Shown: positions 1 to 7,296, numbered from the stretch's first letter. The stretch: 7,731 nt of DNA from Sandaracinaceae bacterium (GCA_025056955.1 JANWYL010000146.1:1-7731), one strand, 5' to 3'. Translations and numbers: made by a program. The notes: a model not told the origin generated them from the sequence alone.

Positions 1-1830
1 CTCTCTTCTGTCTTTCGTTTCTCCATCTCACTCGCCCTTATTCGCCTGTGGAGTGCAACCCGCTACCAAGAGCACTTCTCCCTATTCCTTTTGGTTTTGG
101 TTCAATTATCGGCCACCACCCTCCGCACCACTTCTGTGCTGTGGAGCATCGTGCTGCTTGGCTTCTTGGTGACAGGCCCCCTTCACCTCACTTTCGTCCT
201 TTCCGCAAGCAATCTGGAAGCTTTGCCCGCCTCTGCCTTTCTAACGTCACCCCCCTTGCTTCCAACATCCCGCATCCTCTCGCTGATCGGGCCAACTGCC
301 CTTTTTGCCCTTCTTATCTTCCTGATTTTTCCGCGCACGAATTCTTCCGGGTGGTCGCTTGCTCGTCACCAGGGAGTGTCGCTCACAGGCTTGAGCGAAC
401 AACTCAGCCTTGGCAACATCGGGCAAATCCAAAACGATCCTAAGGTTATTCTGCGATTTGAGGTCAGTCACAATAACCCCTTGCCGGAGCACCTCCCATG
501 GCTTTTCCGAGCCGCCTCCTTTGAATCAACTGATGGGCATACATGGTTTAAGCGAGGTGACAACCATCAACATACCATTTATCTCAATCGATTAGAGCCA
601 CTCTTTCTCAAGCGTCCCCCACATGCTGGCGACTTGGTGATGCACATTCTCCTTGAAAGCATCGATCCACCTTTGGTTCTCATCCCAAACGGTGCCGTGG
701 CCATCGCCTTCTCTTCCCCAATTCACCTAATGGTGCTTGAACAAGGTGAACTAAAGGCCCCCATCCTTTCGAAAGAACCAATCCGGTACACCGCATGGAT
801 TGAACGCTCAAAAACTCCTTCACCCACGCCTCTCCCCCTCATTTGCAATGATTGCTTGAGCATCCCTCCGGGCCACGAAGCGGTTGTCGCCTTCGCTGAA
901 AGCTTGTTGCAAGGCGTTCAGGACCCTCGCGAAAAAGTCGCGCGCATCCTCAACTACATGCACTCTCCACCCTTTCGCTACTCCCTTGACATGAGGGACC
1001 CTGGGCAGCGCCCTCCTCTTCTCGCCTTTCTCTTTGATTGGAAAGAGGGTCATTGCGAATACTTCGCAAGTGCCACGGCCTTGCTTCTTCGAGCTGCCCA
1101 AATTCCAAGCCGTGTGGTCACTGGCTTTCGCGGAGGGCATTACAACCCCTACGGCCAGTACTATGGCGTAAGGGCCTCAGATGCCCACGCATGGGTTGAG
1201 GCATACCTCGGCGAGGAAGGATGGGTGGTACTCGATCCCACCCCCCCTGCCACCTCAGCGGTTCACCCACAAATGGGATGGTGGCTAAGATTGCAACACC
1301 TCGTGGACGCCTGGGAATGGTGGTGGCAATCAGCGGTCATTGAGTATCACCAAAACAGCCTCTCAAGAGCCTGGAAAGAATGGGCAAGTGGGCCGAGATG
1401 GCAAAAGTTGACCAAACCAAAAGCGATCGCTCTGCTGCTCACTGCCTCTGGACTTCTCTTGCTCGCTTTGCGACTCTTCCATCGCCCCCTTATTCCCAAA
1501 TCAAGAGATCGCTTGGCTCTAATCCATGATGAATTTGAAGCACTTTTGAGGCTTTGGGGCTGTCCCCGCCCCCCTCACCAAACCCCCCTTGAACACTTGG
1601 ATACCCTCAAAGGCTCAGGATTCCCAGACATCGACTGCGCTCGAAACATTGTCGAATTCCTCTATTCATGCCGCTACGGGAATACACCCCATGATCTCAA
1701 GCAGCTTGAGGCAGCAGAAGCGTGCCTAAAGTCTTTGCGTTCCAAGTGCCAGAAAGCGGTCGAATTGGAGCGCAAATCAAGGCTGAACTCCTTTCTAAGA
1801 GCAAAGGTAGTGAGAAACTTGAGAAGGTAG
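1..1830 (+). CDS. TgpA-type membrane transglutaminase-like protein (5'-truncated by window edge)
   Basis: The reading frame is open from base 1 to the TAG at 1828-1830 and encodes 609 residues with no start in the window. A TTG at 91 is the first possible internal start, but the sequence before it already reads as membrane protein, so the gene begins upstream. Residue numbers count from base 1. Hydrophobic segments lie at about 26-67 and 91-110. A TgpA-like extracytoplasmic linker follows, then a transglutaminase-like core with the triad visible: Cys352 in GHCEYFAS (codon 1054-1056), His396 in DAHAWVEAY (1186-1188) and Asp412 in LDPTPP (1234-1236). A C-terminal membrane helix spans about 475-493, followed by a cytoplasmic helical tail like the DUF4129 region of the family. 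TgpA is an inner-membrane protein with a periplasmic transglutaminase domain; its substrate is unknown here. In many bacteria it follows MoxR ATPase and DUF58 genes, which could lie off the left edge. The catalytic residues look intact. Confidence 0.9.
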   Translation, partial: LSSVFRFSISLALIRLWSATRYQEHFSLFLLVLVQLSATTLRTTSVLWSIVLLGFLVTGPLHLTFVLSASNLEALPASAFLTSPPLLPTSRILSLIGPTALFALLIFLIFPRTNSSGWSLARHQGVSLTGLSEQLSLGNIGQIQNDPKVILRFEVSHNNPLPEHLPWLFRAASFESTDGHTWFKRGDNHQHTIYLNRLEPLFLKRPPHAGDLVMHILLESIDPPLVLIPNGAVAIAFSSPIHLMVLEQGELKAPILSKEPIRYTAWIERSKTPSPTPLPLICNDCLSIPPGHEAVVAFAESLLQGVQDPREKVARILNYMHSPPFRYSLDMRDPGQRPPLLAFLFDWKEGHCEYFASATALLLRAAQIPSRVVTGFRGGHYNPYGQYYGVRASDAHAWVEAYLGEEGWVVLDPTPPATSAVHPQMGWWLRLQHLVDAWEWWWQSAVIEYHQNSLSRAWKEWASGPRWQKLTKPKAIALLLTASGLLLLALRLFHRPLIPKSRDRLALIHDEFEALLRLWGCPRPPHQTPLEHLDTLKGSGFPDIDCARNIVEFLYSCRYGNTPHDLKQLEAAEACLKSLRSKCQKAVELERKSRLNSFLRAKVVRNLRR

Positions 1831-1834
1831 CCCT

Positions 1835-1862
1835 TTGACTTCGGTCCAACTCGTGCTATCGT
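1835..1862 (+). promoter_or_regulatory. candidate sigma70-like promoter for the TPR gene
   Basis: The 67 bp gap between the transglutaminase gene and the TPR gene contains TTGACT (1835-1840, 5/6 to the -35 consensus) and TATCGT (1857-1862, 4/6 to the -10 consensus), separated by 16 bp. The -10 ends 35 bp before the ATG at 1898. The placement is right for a promoter, but the -10 is weak, and read-through from the upstream gene is equally possible. Confidence 0.3.
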
Positions 1863-1897
1863 CAAAACGAAATGTTCCCCCTCTCCTTTAGCATTCA

Positions 1898-2722
1898 ATG
1901 ACCTCCTCTGGTTTTTCCTCAAACTGCCCTGAAAACCAAATCAACACGGCGACCGCCGAGGGGGATCAATTCTCAAAAAAAACAAAGACGAACCGAGCCC
2001 AAAAGTGGGACGCATCCACCTGCCTCGCCTTTGCTGTGCGCGCACGAACAAACCACAGCCGAGAACGATGGGCCCAACGAGGTTTAGAAGATTCATCAGA
2101 AAGCGACCTTGAAGTTCGCGTTTTGCTGTTGCGCCAGCTTTATCTAGTGAGGATAGAAGAAGAGCGAATCAATGAGGCCTTGAAGATCGTGGACCAAATG
2201 GCACTGATTGGAGCCCTAAGGGACTTGGTCGAGCACGATCGGGCAAGGTTGCTATGGGCAGTAGGGCAAAAACAAGAGGCAATTCGCGCCCAGCGCTATG
2301 CTTTGCGTCTTGCGCCCCCAGATCGGCGCAGTTTCCATGGGATGGCCCTAGCTGCATTTCTGTTCTTTTGTGGTGATCTCGAGTCGGCGCTTCGGGCAGC
2401 CGTGAAAGCTGAACGTTGGTCCCATCGAGACCGTGCGTTGGTGCGTGCATTTCGTGCACTCATTGAGCTGAGCCTCAATCGCACTCCTGAGGAAATCGAA
2501 GAAATTCAAAGAGCTCTTTTCAAAAGCCGGTTGCGAGAAGGATACGGCCGTTACGTGCTTGGGATGATTGCATACCGATTGGGGAACCGAGCGCGCGCTG
2601 TCAAGCACTTGCGAGCATTCCTCCATCGCAATGCCAAGATCAGCCGAGCAAAAGAAATCACGCTCAAGGAAGAGCTCGAGTGTGCACGTTCGATTTTAAG
2701 CGAAGTTGAGGGAGTGAGCTAG
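1898..2722 (+). CDS. TPR-like helical repeat protein, cytoplasmic
   Basis: This encodes 274 residues with no signal peptide or membrane segment. The first 45 or so residues are polar and Ser/Thr/Lys-rich, probably disordered. From about 50 to the end the protein is a run of paired amphipathic helices with TPR-like spacing of small and aromatic residues, for example LLLRQLYLVRIEEERINEAL (77-96) and a later pair around YVLGMIAYRLGNRARAVKHL. TPR arrays are protein-protein interaction scaffolds; no enzymatic motif is visible. The ATG at 1898 has no strong Shine-Dalgarno sequence, so the true start could lie further in, near the start of the repeats. It lies 67 bp downstream of the transglutaminase gene on the same strand, so co-expression is plausible but a functional link is unproven. 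The helical-repeat assignment is fairly secure; the role is unknown. Confidence 0.85.
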   Translation: MTSSGFSSNCPENQINTATAEGDQFSKKTKTNRAQKWDASTCLAFAVRARTNHSRERWAQRGLEDSSESDLEVRVLLLRQLYLVRIEEERINEALKIVDQMALIGALRDLVEHDRARLLWAVGQKQEAIRAQRYALRLAPPDRRSFHGMALAAFLFFCGDLESALRAAVKAERWSHRDRALVRAFRALIELSLNRTPEEIEEIQRALFKSRLREGYGRYVLGMIAYRLGNRARAVKHLRAFLHRNAKISRAKEITLKEELECARSILSEVEGVS

Positions 2723-2783
2723 CCAGGAATCGTTCAAAGGCTGCTGGTGTGTTCCTTGCTTATTGCCTCAAGCATGTTCGATT

Positions 2784-3518
2784 TCAGCGCCTCTGTGTTT
2801 TTTCTCGTCCAAATGCGATGGCTTCAAGTTTGGCTGGATCGATAATCTCAATCAAATCAGGTGTCACAGCGAGCGCTCCGGCACGCTCTAAAGAAGCCAA
2901 AGCACGCGAGATTTCCTCTCGCACTGTTCCAAGGCGAGCCGCTACAGTCTCGGTCGTAAGGTCGCGCACCATCCTGAGGTGTTCTTCTCCCCTGGCTTCG
3001 CGCTGACACATGAGGGCCCACAAAAATGAAGCCAGTCGAGCGGGCACAGTCCGAAGTGAAAGGTCAGAAACCAAAGCGACAAGGCGATCGCTTCGATGAG
3101 CGCGGAGATCAATCAAAGCCTTGAAAAGAGCAGGCTTTCGTTCGCCCAAAGCAGCCAAAACCTCATTGCGAATGAGAATGGCGCTTGAAACGCGCATCGC
3201 CACCGCTCCAGCTGGATAAGCCCCCCCATCAAAGCGAACACCGTCCACAATTGGACGGCCAGGCCGTGCAATGTAGAGGATCTGTTCTCTCTCTTCTTTG
3301 TCCCCCTGCACCTCCTCGCCTTTCGTGATCTTAAACTCACCGGTGCGAACGATAAACAAGCCCTCCGCTCTGTCCCCTTCTTTGAAAAGGTGGCCACTTC
3401 GTCCCGTTTTTCTGAGCTCAGAGGCCTCCGCAAGAGCCTTGATTTCCGCCTGCCCTAAAACCCCAAAATAAGAAATCGCTCGGAGCAAATCTTCGTTGCT
3501 TCGAGGTGCAATTGGCAT
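2784..3518 (-). CDS. Crp/Fnr-family transcriptional regulator
   Basis: This encodes 244 residues, close to the usual size for the family. Residues about 16-120 form the cyclic-nucleotide-binding-type beta-roll (LFKEGDRAEGLFIVRTGEF, 44-62), 122-148 the dimerisation helix, and 150-235 a winged helix-turn-helix. The recognition helix is TVREEISRALASLE (198-211). R200, E201 and R205 align with the CRP residues that read GTGA, while E201, S204 and R205 also match the FNR pattern; the target is therefore probably a TGA-containing palindrome. The segment aligned with the cAMP-binding loop reads VDGVRFDGGAYPAGAVAM (91-108) and lacks the family's Gly-Glu and Arg-Ser contacts, so cAMP is unlikely to be the ligand. 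There are no N-terminal Fe-S cysteines. The ATG lies 26 nt after the stop of the secreted-protein gene, which suggests one operon. Family assignment is secure; ligand and regulon are unknown. Confidence 0.93.
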   Translation of the reverse strand: MPIAPRSNEDLLRAISYFGVLGQAEIKALAEASELRKTGRSGHLFKEGDRAEGLFIVRTGEFKITKGEEVQGDKEEREQILYIARPGRPIVDGVRFDGGAYPAGAVAMRVSSAILIRNEVLAALGERKPALFKALIDLRAHRSDRLVALVSDLSLRTVPARLASFLWALMCQREARGEEHLRMVRDLTTETVAARLGTVREEISRALASLERAGALAVTPDLIEIIDPAKLEAIAFGREKTQRR

Positions 3519-3544
3519 GTCTCAAAACAACTACTAAGGTGCGC

Positions 3545-5653
3545 CTACCTTCGGATCACATAGTCATTCATCACGGAAGGCTGGTATCCATACACACGCA
3601 CGTAGAAGGTTCCTGATGCAGTCACCCGCTCTTCATCACCAGAACCCGTGCTTTCAGCAATGACTGTGCCGTCTGCTCGCAGGGCCTGCACATCGAGGTC
3701 GCCGCGCCGATGGGCAAAAGACACAACCACCGTCACATTGGTGCTCCCAGCATCCACGCGATAAAAGTCCACATCCCCTGCACATATTCGGGCACTGATC
3801 GAACCGCCTGCCGGCAGTGGAGTTGCCTGGGCGATCGTGTTGTTGCCCCCTGCTGGATCGCAACCTGCCCCTCCTGGCTGCATGGTACAAAGGGGACGCT
3901 CTAGCCCTCTCCCCGTGATCCGATCACCCATCGCATTTCTCCCCATGCATGGCTCATCCTCCCTCCACGCACGCCATTCAGCTCCTCGACCAATGCGCTC
4001 GGCAAAGGCACGCCATCGACCATAACCATCACCCCCTCGGATCAGGTCTTCCGCTTCAGCACGAAACACTGTGGGCTCGACACACATTCCTCTGGCCGCT
4101 GCTTGGGCCTGCTCTTCCTCCGCATAGCGCATCACGATTTCGTACATTGAACGCGTTGTTGAATTCCAACAACACGTCCGAGCCTCGCTGTACGCCAACT
4201 CGCTGAATACCCGGTCTTCAAGGGTCCGGTAGCGGGCATCGACACTCGCTCGCGATTCACCAAAATACTCACTCATCACGGAATAAAGCTCTTGAAACGC
4301 ATCCTCCCTCCGCGTGCGAGCCGAACAGCTCGCAGGATACATGCTCAGGTGAGCCCGTGCCTGACGAATCCGCTCGAGTGCTGCATCCCTTCTCATCTCT
4401 GGAGTCGGCGTGGCCAAGATCATGTCAAAGCGTTGAATGCGGCTTGCAACTGCTGCATGGTCTGTGTCGTCAATGAAGTTTGCTCGATCGCTGTTTCTCA
4501 CCACGTTCCGCCACCTTCCCCCTTGAAGGACTGCCGTGCGCCAACGACGCAAGCCCCCTCCTAGAGCTGCATAGAGATCACCCTCGCTGTTTCGATTCCC
4601 GCTTCCTGCGTAGTCTGAGAGGAATTCTCGCCGTGCGCTTGCGCCCTCCTGCCAAAGGGGCTGCCTGCGTGGCATCGATCCCGAAGCAATCGCCACTTCA
4701 AATCGGACATCATCCAGATTGCGCCGACGGAGGATGGGCATCACGTGACCAATTCCACGACGCTGCCACCGGTGGAGAAGCACGTCCCCCGGTCGAAGCG
4801 ACTCTGGCTTGGCGTGATACATGTTCGCCCCATCTGCCAAGTTCACACTCCCAAAGTAGAGAAGAACCAGGCGGAGAAAATAGCCAACCCGCTTGTTGAG
4901 AAAGATCTCGTCAAAGTAGGCACCAGCTCCCCGAACACTCCCTCCTGTCGACAAAAAAGGCACGGCGTCGTCATCGCCAAGGCGCAAGGTGCGCAAGCGA
5001 ACATCGGTGGGCCATGGTTGCCCTTCTCTCCATCTTCCGGTGAAGTCGCTGAAAGCGGTCCGAAAAGTGGGGAACTGAGCGATGTTCTGCCCCCGCTGGT
5101 CAACAAAGCCAAAATGACCTGCAAACATCGGGCGATTGCCGCGTGAGTCCCAACCACTCAGGAAAAAGGGAAGCCCATACCACGAAGCGAAGGCAACCCT
5201 CAAGAAAATAGCAAACTCAGCACACTCCAAAGTGGGCGCTTCAAAGCTGCGCATTCCGAAAGGCGTGCGGATGCGCACGGTTTGACCAAAACCATGGCGA
5301 GGAATCACTTCCAGGGAGGCAATCCAGCGCTCGTATTTTTGCTCCCAATCCAAACCACTGTTTGCAGGCCAAGCAATTCCCGCTTGGCGAGCCTCTGGTG
5401 TATCTGTGTCAGTCCACTGGTTGCGAACAGCCCACACCTCGGTTGGAGCGCCGTTGGCCACAGAAGGCCCCAAGGCCTCTACCCCATCGGCCTTGCCTTC
5501 CTCAGGAATTGGGTCGACTGGATGATCGAAACCAGTCTCGCGTGCCGCCTCCTCAAAAGGCGTTAACGGCCGCTCTCCCTCACACGCCTGCGCAAATGCA
5601 GCGCTTCCAAACACGAATGCCCAGCGCCATGACCTCCACCACTGCCACCGCAT
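3545..5653 (-). CDS. exported protein with putative papain-like cysteine hydrolase region and C-terminal PPC domain
   Basis: This encodes 702 residues. The N-terminus has a Trp/Arg-rich n-region, a short hydrophobic core and AFAQAC, so either signal peptidase I cleavage or lipid attachment at Cys24 is possible; Gln at -2 makes the lipobox imperfect. A disordered linker containing GKADG (53-57) follows. The central region has LECAEFAIFLRVAFASWYG (142-160), where Cys144 sits at the head of a helix as in papain-fold enzymes, and later RPGDVLLHRWQRRGIGHVMP (287-306), which resembles the GD...H strand of NlpC/P60-like hydrolases, with His303 as candidate partner. A second candidate is His180 in AGHFGFVD, with transglutaminase-like spacing. 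Residues about 410-590 are helical, charged and contain several cysteines. Residues about 595-702 match a bacterial pre-peptidase C-terminal (PPC) domain (GDVDFYRVDAG, GTFYVRVYGY). The gene starts 18 nt after the DUF1415 stop. The PPC call is strong; the hydrolase call and substrate are inference. Confidence 0.8.
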   Translation of the reverse strand: MRWQWWRSWRWAFVFGSAAFAQACEGERPLTPFEEAARETGFDHPVDPIPEEGKADGVEALGPSVANGAPTEVWAVRNQWTDTDTPEARQAGIAWPANSGLDWEQKYERWIASLEVIPRHGFGQTVRIRTPFGMRSFEAPTLECAEFAIFLRVAFASWYGLPFFLSGWDSRGNRPMFAGHFGFVDQRGQNIAQFPTFRTAFSDFTGRWREGQPWPTDVRLRTLRLGDDDAVPFLSTGGSVRGAGAYFDEIFLNKRVGYFLRLVLLYFGSVNLADGANMYHAKPESLRPGDVLLHRWQRRGIGHVMPILRRRNLDDVRFEVAIASGSMPRRQPLWQEGASARREFLSDYAGSGNRNSEGDLYAALGGGLRRWRTAVLQGGRWRNVVRNSDRANFIDDTDHAAVASRIQRFDMILATPTPEMRRDAALERIRQARAHLSMYPASCSARTRREDAFQELYSVMSEYFGESRASVDARYRTLEDRVFSELAYSEARTCCWNSTTRSMYEIVMRYAEEEQAQAAARGMCVEPTVFRAEAEDLIRGGDGYGRWRAFAERIGRGAEWRAWREDEPCMGRNAMGDRITGRGLERPLCTMQPGGAGCDPAGGNNTIAQATPLPAGGSISARICAGDVDFYRVDAGSTNVTVVVSFAHRRGDLDVQALRADGTVIAESTGSGDEERVTASGTFYVRVYGYQPSVMNDYVIRR

Positions 5654-5671
5654 GGTGACACACTTTAGTCA

Positions 5672-6421
5672 TCAACCTTGCTTTTTCAAGGGCTTCGTTG
5701 ACGATCGATTTGCAGCAGGAACACCCCGAAAGCGCGCATAGCTTTGATCTCGATCGCGAAAAATGTCTGCAAACAAGGCTTCAAAAAAAGCCACACCATG
5801 GGCAAGCACTGTCTCGTGGTTGGCTCTGGCAATGCGCTCCCGAAGAGAAGGAGTTGCAGGTTGCGATAACCAAAACTCGGAGGATGTTTCCGATGGGTCT
5901 ACAAAGACAGTTCCATCATCGTGCCCCTTTCGCACTCGTTCGAGCACTTCCAGGCGAACCAGTTGGATCGTCGGATCAGGCGTGCGGCGGAGAAAAGGAA
6001 TCAAGCGCTCTGGGTCGTGTACATCGGCCGCCGCATCTGGATGAAATGCCTCCATCGCCATCACCATTCCGCTTGCCTCAGCCTGATGGGCTTTGCGCAG
6101 GGCCTCCACAAAGCGAGCCCATTCCAAGCGATTCATCCTGACTCTTGGAAAAAGCAAAAGCCCGATTTCCACCTCCCTCATTGAAACAATCGCTTGCACC
6201 CTGCTCAAGACACCTGGCACATCCGGCTCTTCCTCCAAGCACACAACCTCGTGCACTTTCCCATCCATTCGGGCTTTTGCTGCATATGGGCACAGCCGAA
6301 AGGCCTCGACCACTTCGATCGCATATCTCCTGTACAACCGGATTGCTTCCTCAGCCCACTGCCTTGCAACACCAGAATCCAGCGGCTGTTCCACCTTGGC
6401 AGCAGACGTTTCGTCACTCAT
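5672..6421 (-). CDS. DUF1415-family protein
   Basis: This encodes 249 residues from the ATG at 6421. A TTG at 6457 would add 12 residues but would leave only 3 bp to the divergent start, so the ATG is preferred; no clear Shine-Dalgarno sequence marks either. Family hallmarks are LCPYAAKAR (43-51), AFHPDA (125-130) and RTPDPTIQLVR (146-156), in the order seen in DUF1415 proteins. Members I know of are around 180-200 residues, so this copy carries an N-terminal extension of about 20 residues and a longer C-terminal tail (about 170-249). There is no signal peptide, so it is probably cytoplasmic. The conserved Cys and His-Pro-Asp motifs suggest a binding or catalytic site, but the family has no established biochemical function that I can state. 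It is the first gene of the apparent three-gene operon ending with the Crp-like regulator. Confidence 0.85.
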   Translation of the reverse strand: MSDETSAAKVEQPLDSGVARQWAEEAIRLYRRYAIEVVEAFRLCPYAAKARMDGKVHEVVCLEEEPDVPGVLSRVQAIVSMREVEIGLLLFPRVRMNRLEWARFVEALRKAHQAEASGMVMAMEAFHPDAAADVHDPERLIPFLRRTPDPTIQLVRLEVLERVRKGHDDGTVFVDPSETSSEFWLSQPATPSLRERIARANHETVLAHGVAFFEALFADIFRDRDQSYARFRGVPAANRSSTKPLKKQG

Positions 6422-6460
6422 GCTCAAAGCAGAGCTTGCCACAAAAAGTGGGGTCAAAGC
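6422..6460. promoter_or_regulatory. compact divergent control region between DUF1415 gene and lipoprotein gene
   Basis: Only 39 bp separate the two divergent start codons. Within them lie a perfect palindrome CCAC-AAAAA-GTGG (6439-6451), a small inverted repeat AAGC-AGA-GCTT (6427-6437), and outer arms CATGCT/AGCATG (6419-6424, 6458-6463) that include both start codons. I see no convincing -35/-10 pair, so at least one promoter probably lies inside the opposing coding sequence. GTGGGG (6448-6453), 7 nt before the ATG at 6461, may serve as a weak ribosome binding site. Operator function is inference. Confidence 0.4.
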
Positions 6461-6461
6461 A
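6424..6461 (+). repeat. TCAAAGCA direct repeat, 30 bp period
   Basis: The octamer TCAAAGCA occurs at 6424-6431 and again at 6454-6461, exactly 30 bp apart (about three helical turns), and brackets the CCAC-N5-GTGG palindrome. Same-face spacing is what paired binding sites show, but an 8-mer repeat could also be chance. Confidence 0.45.
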
Positions 6462-7153
6462 TGGCTTGGTTACGCTTCCTTACGATTGTCTTTGGGCTTG
6501 CGCTTTCGTTTGTCGTGGGCTGCAATTCCCCCTTGCAAGTTGAAGTCGCGATTCCTCCACGCCGCTTTGGAATCAGCGGAAGGGTTCTTCCCGTTCCTCC
6601 CGAGCTTCAAAAAGAGTCCAGAATTGCGCTTTTGCCGTGCACCGTGCTCCCATGCCCTGATTTGGAAAGCTGGGTTCTTGAGTGCGTTCATGAGATCTGT
6701 GACCCGGGTCCTCGAGAAATTGTCCTTGAATCCAAGGATGTCATCGATCTTGACTTGCTCCTGCGTGAAGAAGGAGCAGCTCTCCGGCTGATTGAAAGCG
6801 CCGAAATCACTCAAGCCTTCTACCGCACTGTAACGAATTCGCTCAATTTTTCTCTGGCCAAGATCGAGCTTTTCGTAGGACCGGAATCGGCAGCAGGGCT
6901 TGATGCACCAGGAGTGGCACGCATTGGGGTGATTCCTCCCGTGCTAGAAATGGCGCTAGGTGAAGGTGAGGTCCAAATCGATCACAATGGAGTGCAGACG
7001 CTGGCCACTCAATTGGCAAAAGGAGAGCGTAGGCTTCGATTTTTCCTTCGCACTTTTGTCGATATTCGACCAGGTGATCCCATTCCAGAAGGCCTGTGGG
7101 AAATCGAGCTTCGTCTCAAACTGCGCGTGTCTGGGCGAATCAAAGAAAGTTGA
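6461..7153 (+). CDS. predicted lipoprotein of unknown function
   Basis: This encodes 230 residues. The ATG at 6461 is chosen over upstream in-frame starts because it begins directly with a signal peptide: MAWLRF, a hydrophobic core, then FVVGC with the lipobox cysteine at 21. It is thus predicted to be lipid-anchored in the periplasm or outer membrane; Asn at +2 does not suggest inner-membrane retention. The mature part has four cysteines in a symmetrical CX4C-X9-CX4C pattern (60, 65, 75, 80), likely two disulfides. Alternating hydrophobic stretches (for example IELFVGPES at 135-143 and the C-terminal WEIELRLKLRVSGRI) suggest a beta-sandwich. No catalytic motif is recognisable and I cannot place it in a named family. 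It is a single gene, divergent from the DUF1415 gene, with no obvious terminator after its TGA. Composition matches the left-hand genes and contrasts with the A-rich DNA to its right. Confidence 0.8.
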   Translation: MAWLRFLTIVFGLALSFVVGCNSPLQVEVAIPPRRFGISGRVLPVPPELQKESRIALLPCTVLPCPDLESWVLECVHEICDPGPREIVLESKDVIDLDLLLREEGAALRLIESAEITQAFYRTVTNSLNFSLAKIELFVGPESAAGLDAPGVARIGVIPPVLEMALGEGEVQIDHNGVQTLATQLAKGERRLRFFLRTFVDIRPGDPIPEGLWEIELRLKLRVSGRIKES

Positions 7154-7253
7154 AATTATTCGAAAATGGTGAAAAGTTCGGATACACAGAAAGCCCATAA
7201 CAGATAATTCAAAGACCATGGATTTCAATATGAGAAAAAGTGATAAGACTCTT

Positions 7254-7296
7254 AAAGCATGAAAAGTAAGAACAAATTGAGACAACAAAGCATGAA
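7254..7296 (+). repeat. AAAGCATGAA direct repeat
   Basis: The 10-mer AAAGCATGAA occurs at 7254-7263 and 7287-7296, a 33 bp period. Shorter matches to the same core occur at 6456-6463 (AAAGCATG) and near 7467 (AAAGCAT). Function is unknown, and the A-rich composition raises the chance of coincidence. Confidence 0.4.

Noticed and set aside
1241..1247. C7 run directly after the catalytic Asp of the transglutaminase, as a phase-variation tract
   Set aside because: Short C runs are common in this Pro-rich gene, the frame is intact, and TgpA proteins are not known to phase-vary.
2757..2774. Possible bidirectional terminator TGCTT-N8-AAGCA between the convergent TPR and regulator genes
   Set aside because: The stem is only 5 bp, the loop is 8 bases, and there is no T-tract on either side.
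4480..4899. Open frames antisense to the secreted-protein gene
   Set aside because: They are shadows of a long gene with low stop frequency; no domain or ribosome binding site was seen.
6194..6460. N-terminal extension of the lipoprotein frame on the + strand
   Set aside because: It lies antisense to the DUF1415 gene and would bury the signal peptide in the interior; the ATG at 6461 starts the signal peptide directly.
6093..6791. 232-codon + strand frame across the DUF1415 and lipoprotein genes
   Set aside because: It overlaps two genes with clear family or signal features and shows no domain of its own.
7161..7180. CGAA...TTCG pairing after the lipoprotein stop as a terminator
   Set aside because: It has only 4 bp arms with a 12-base loop and no T-tract.
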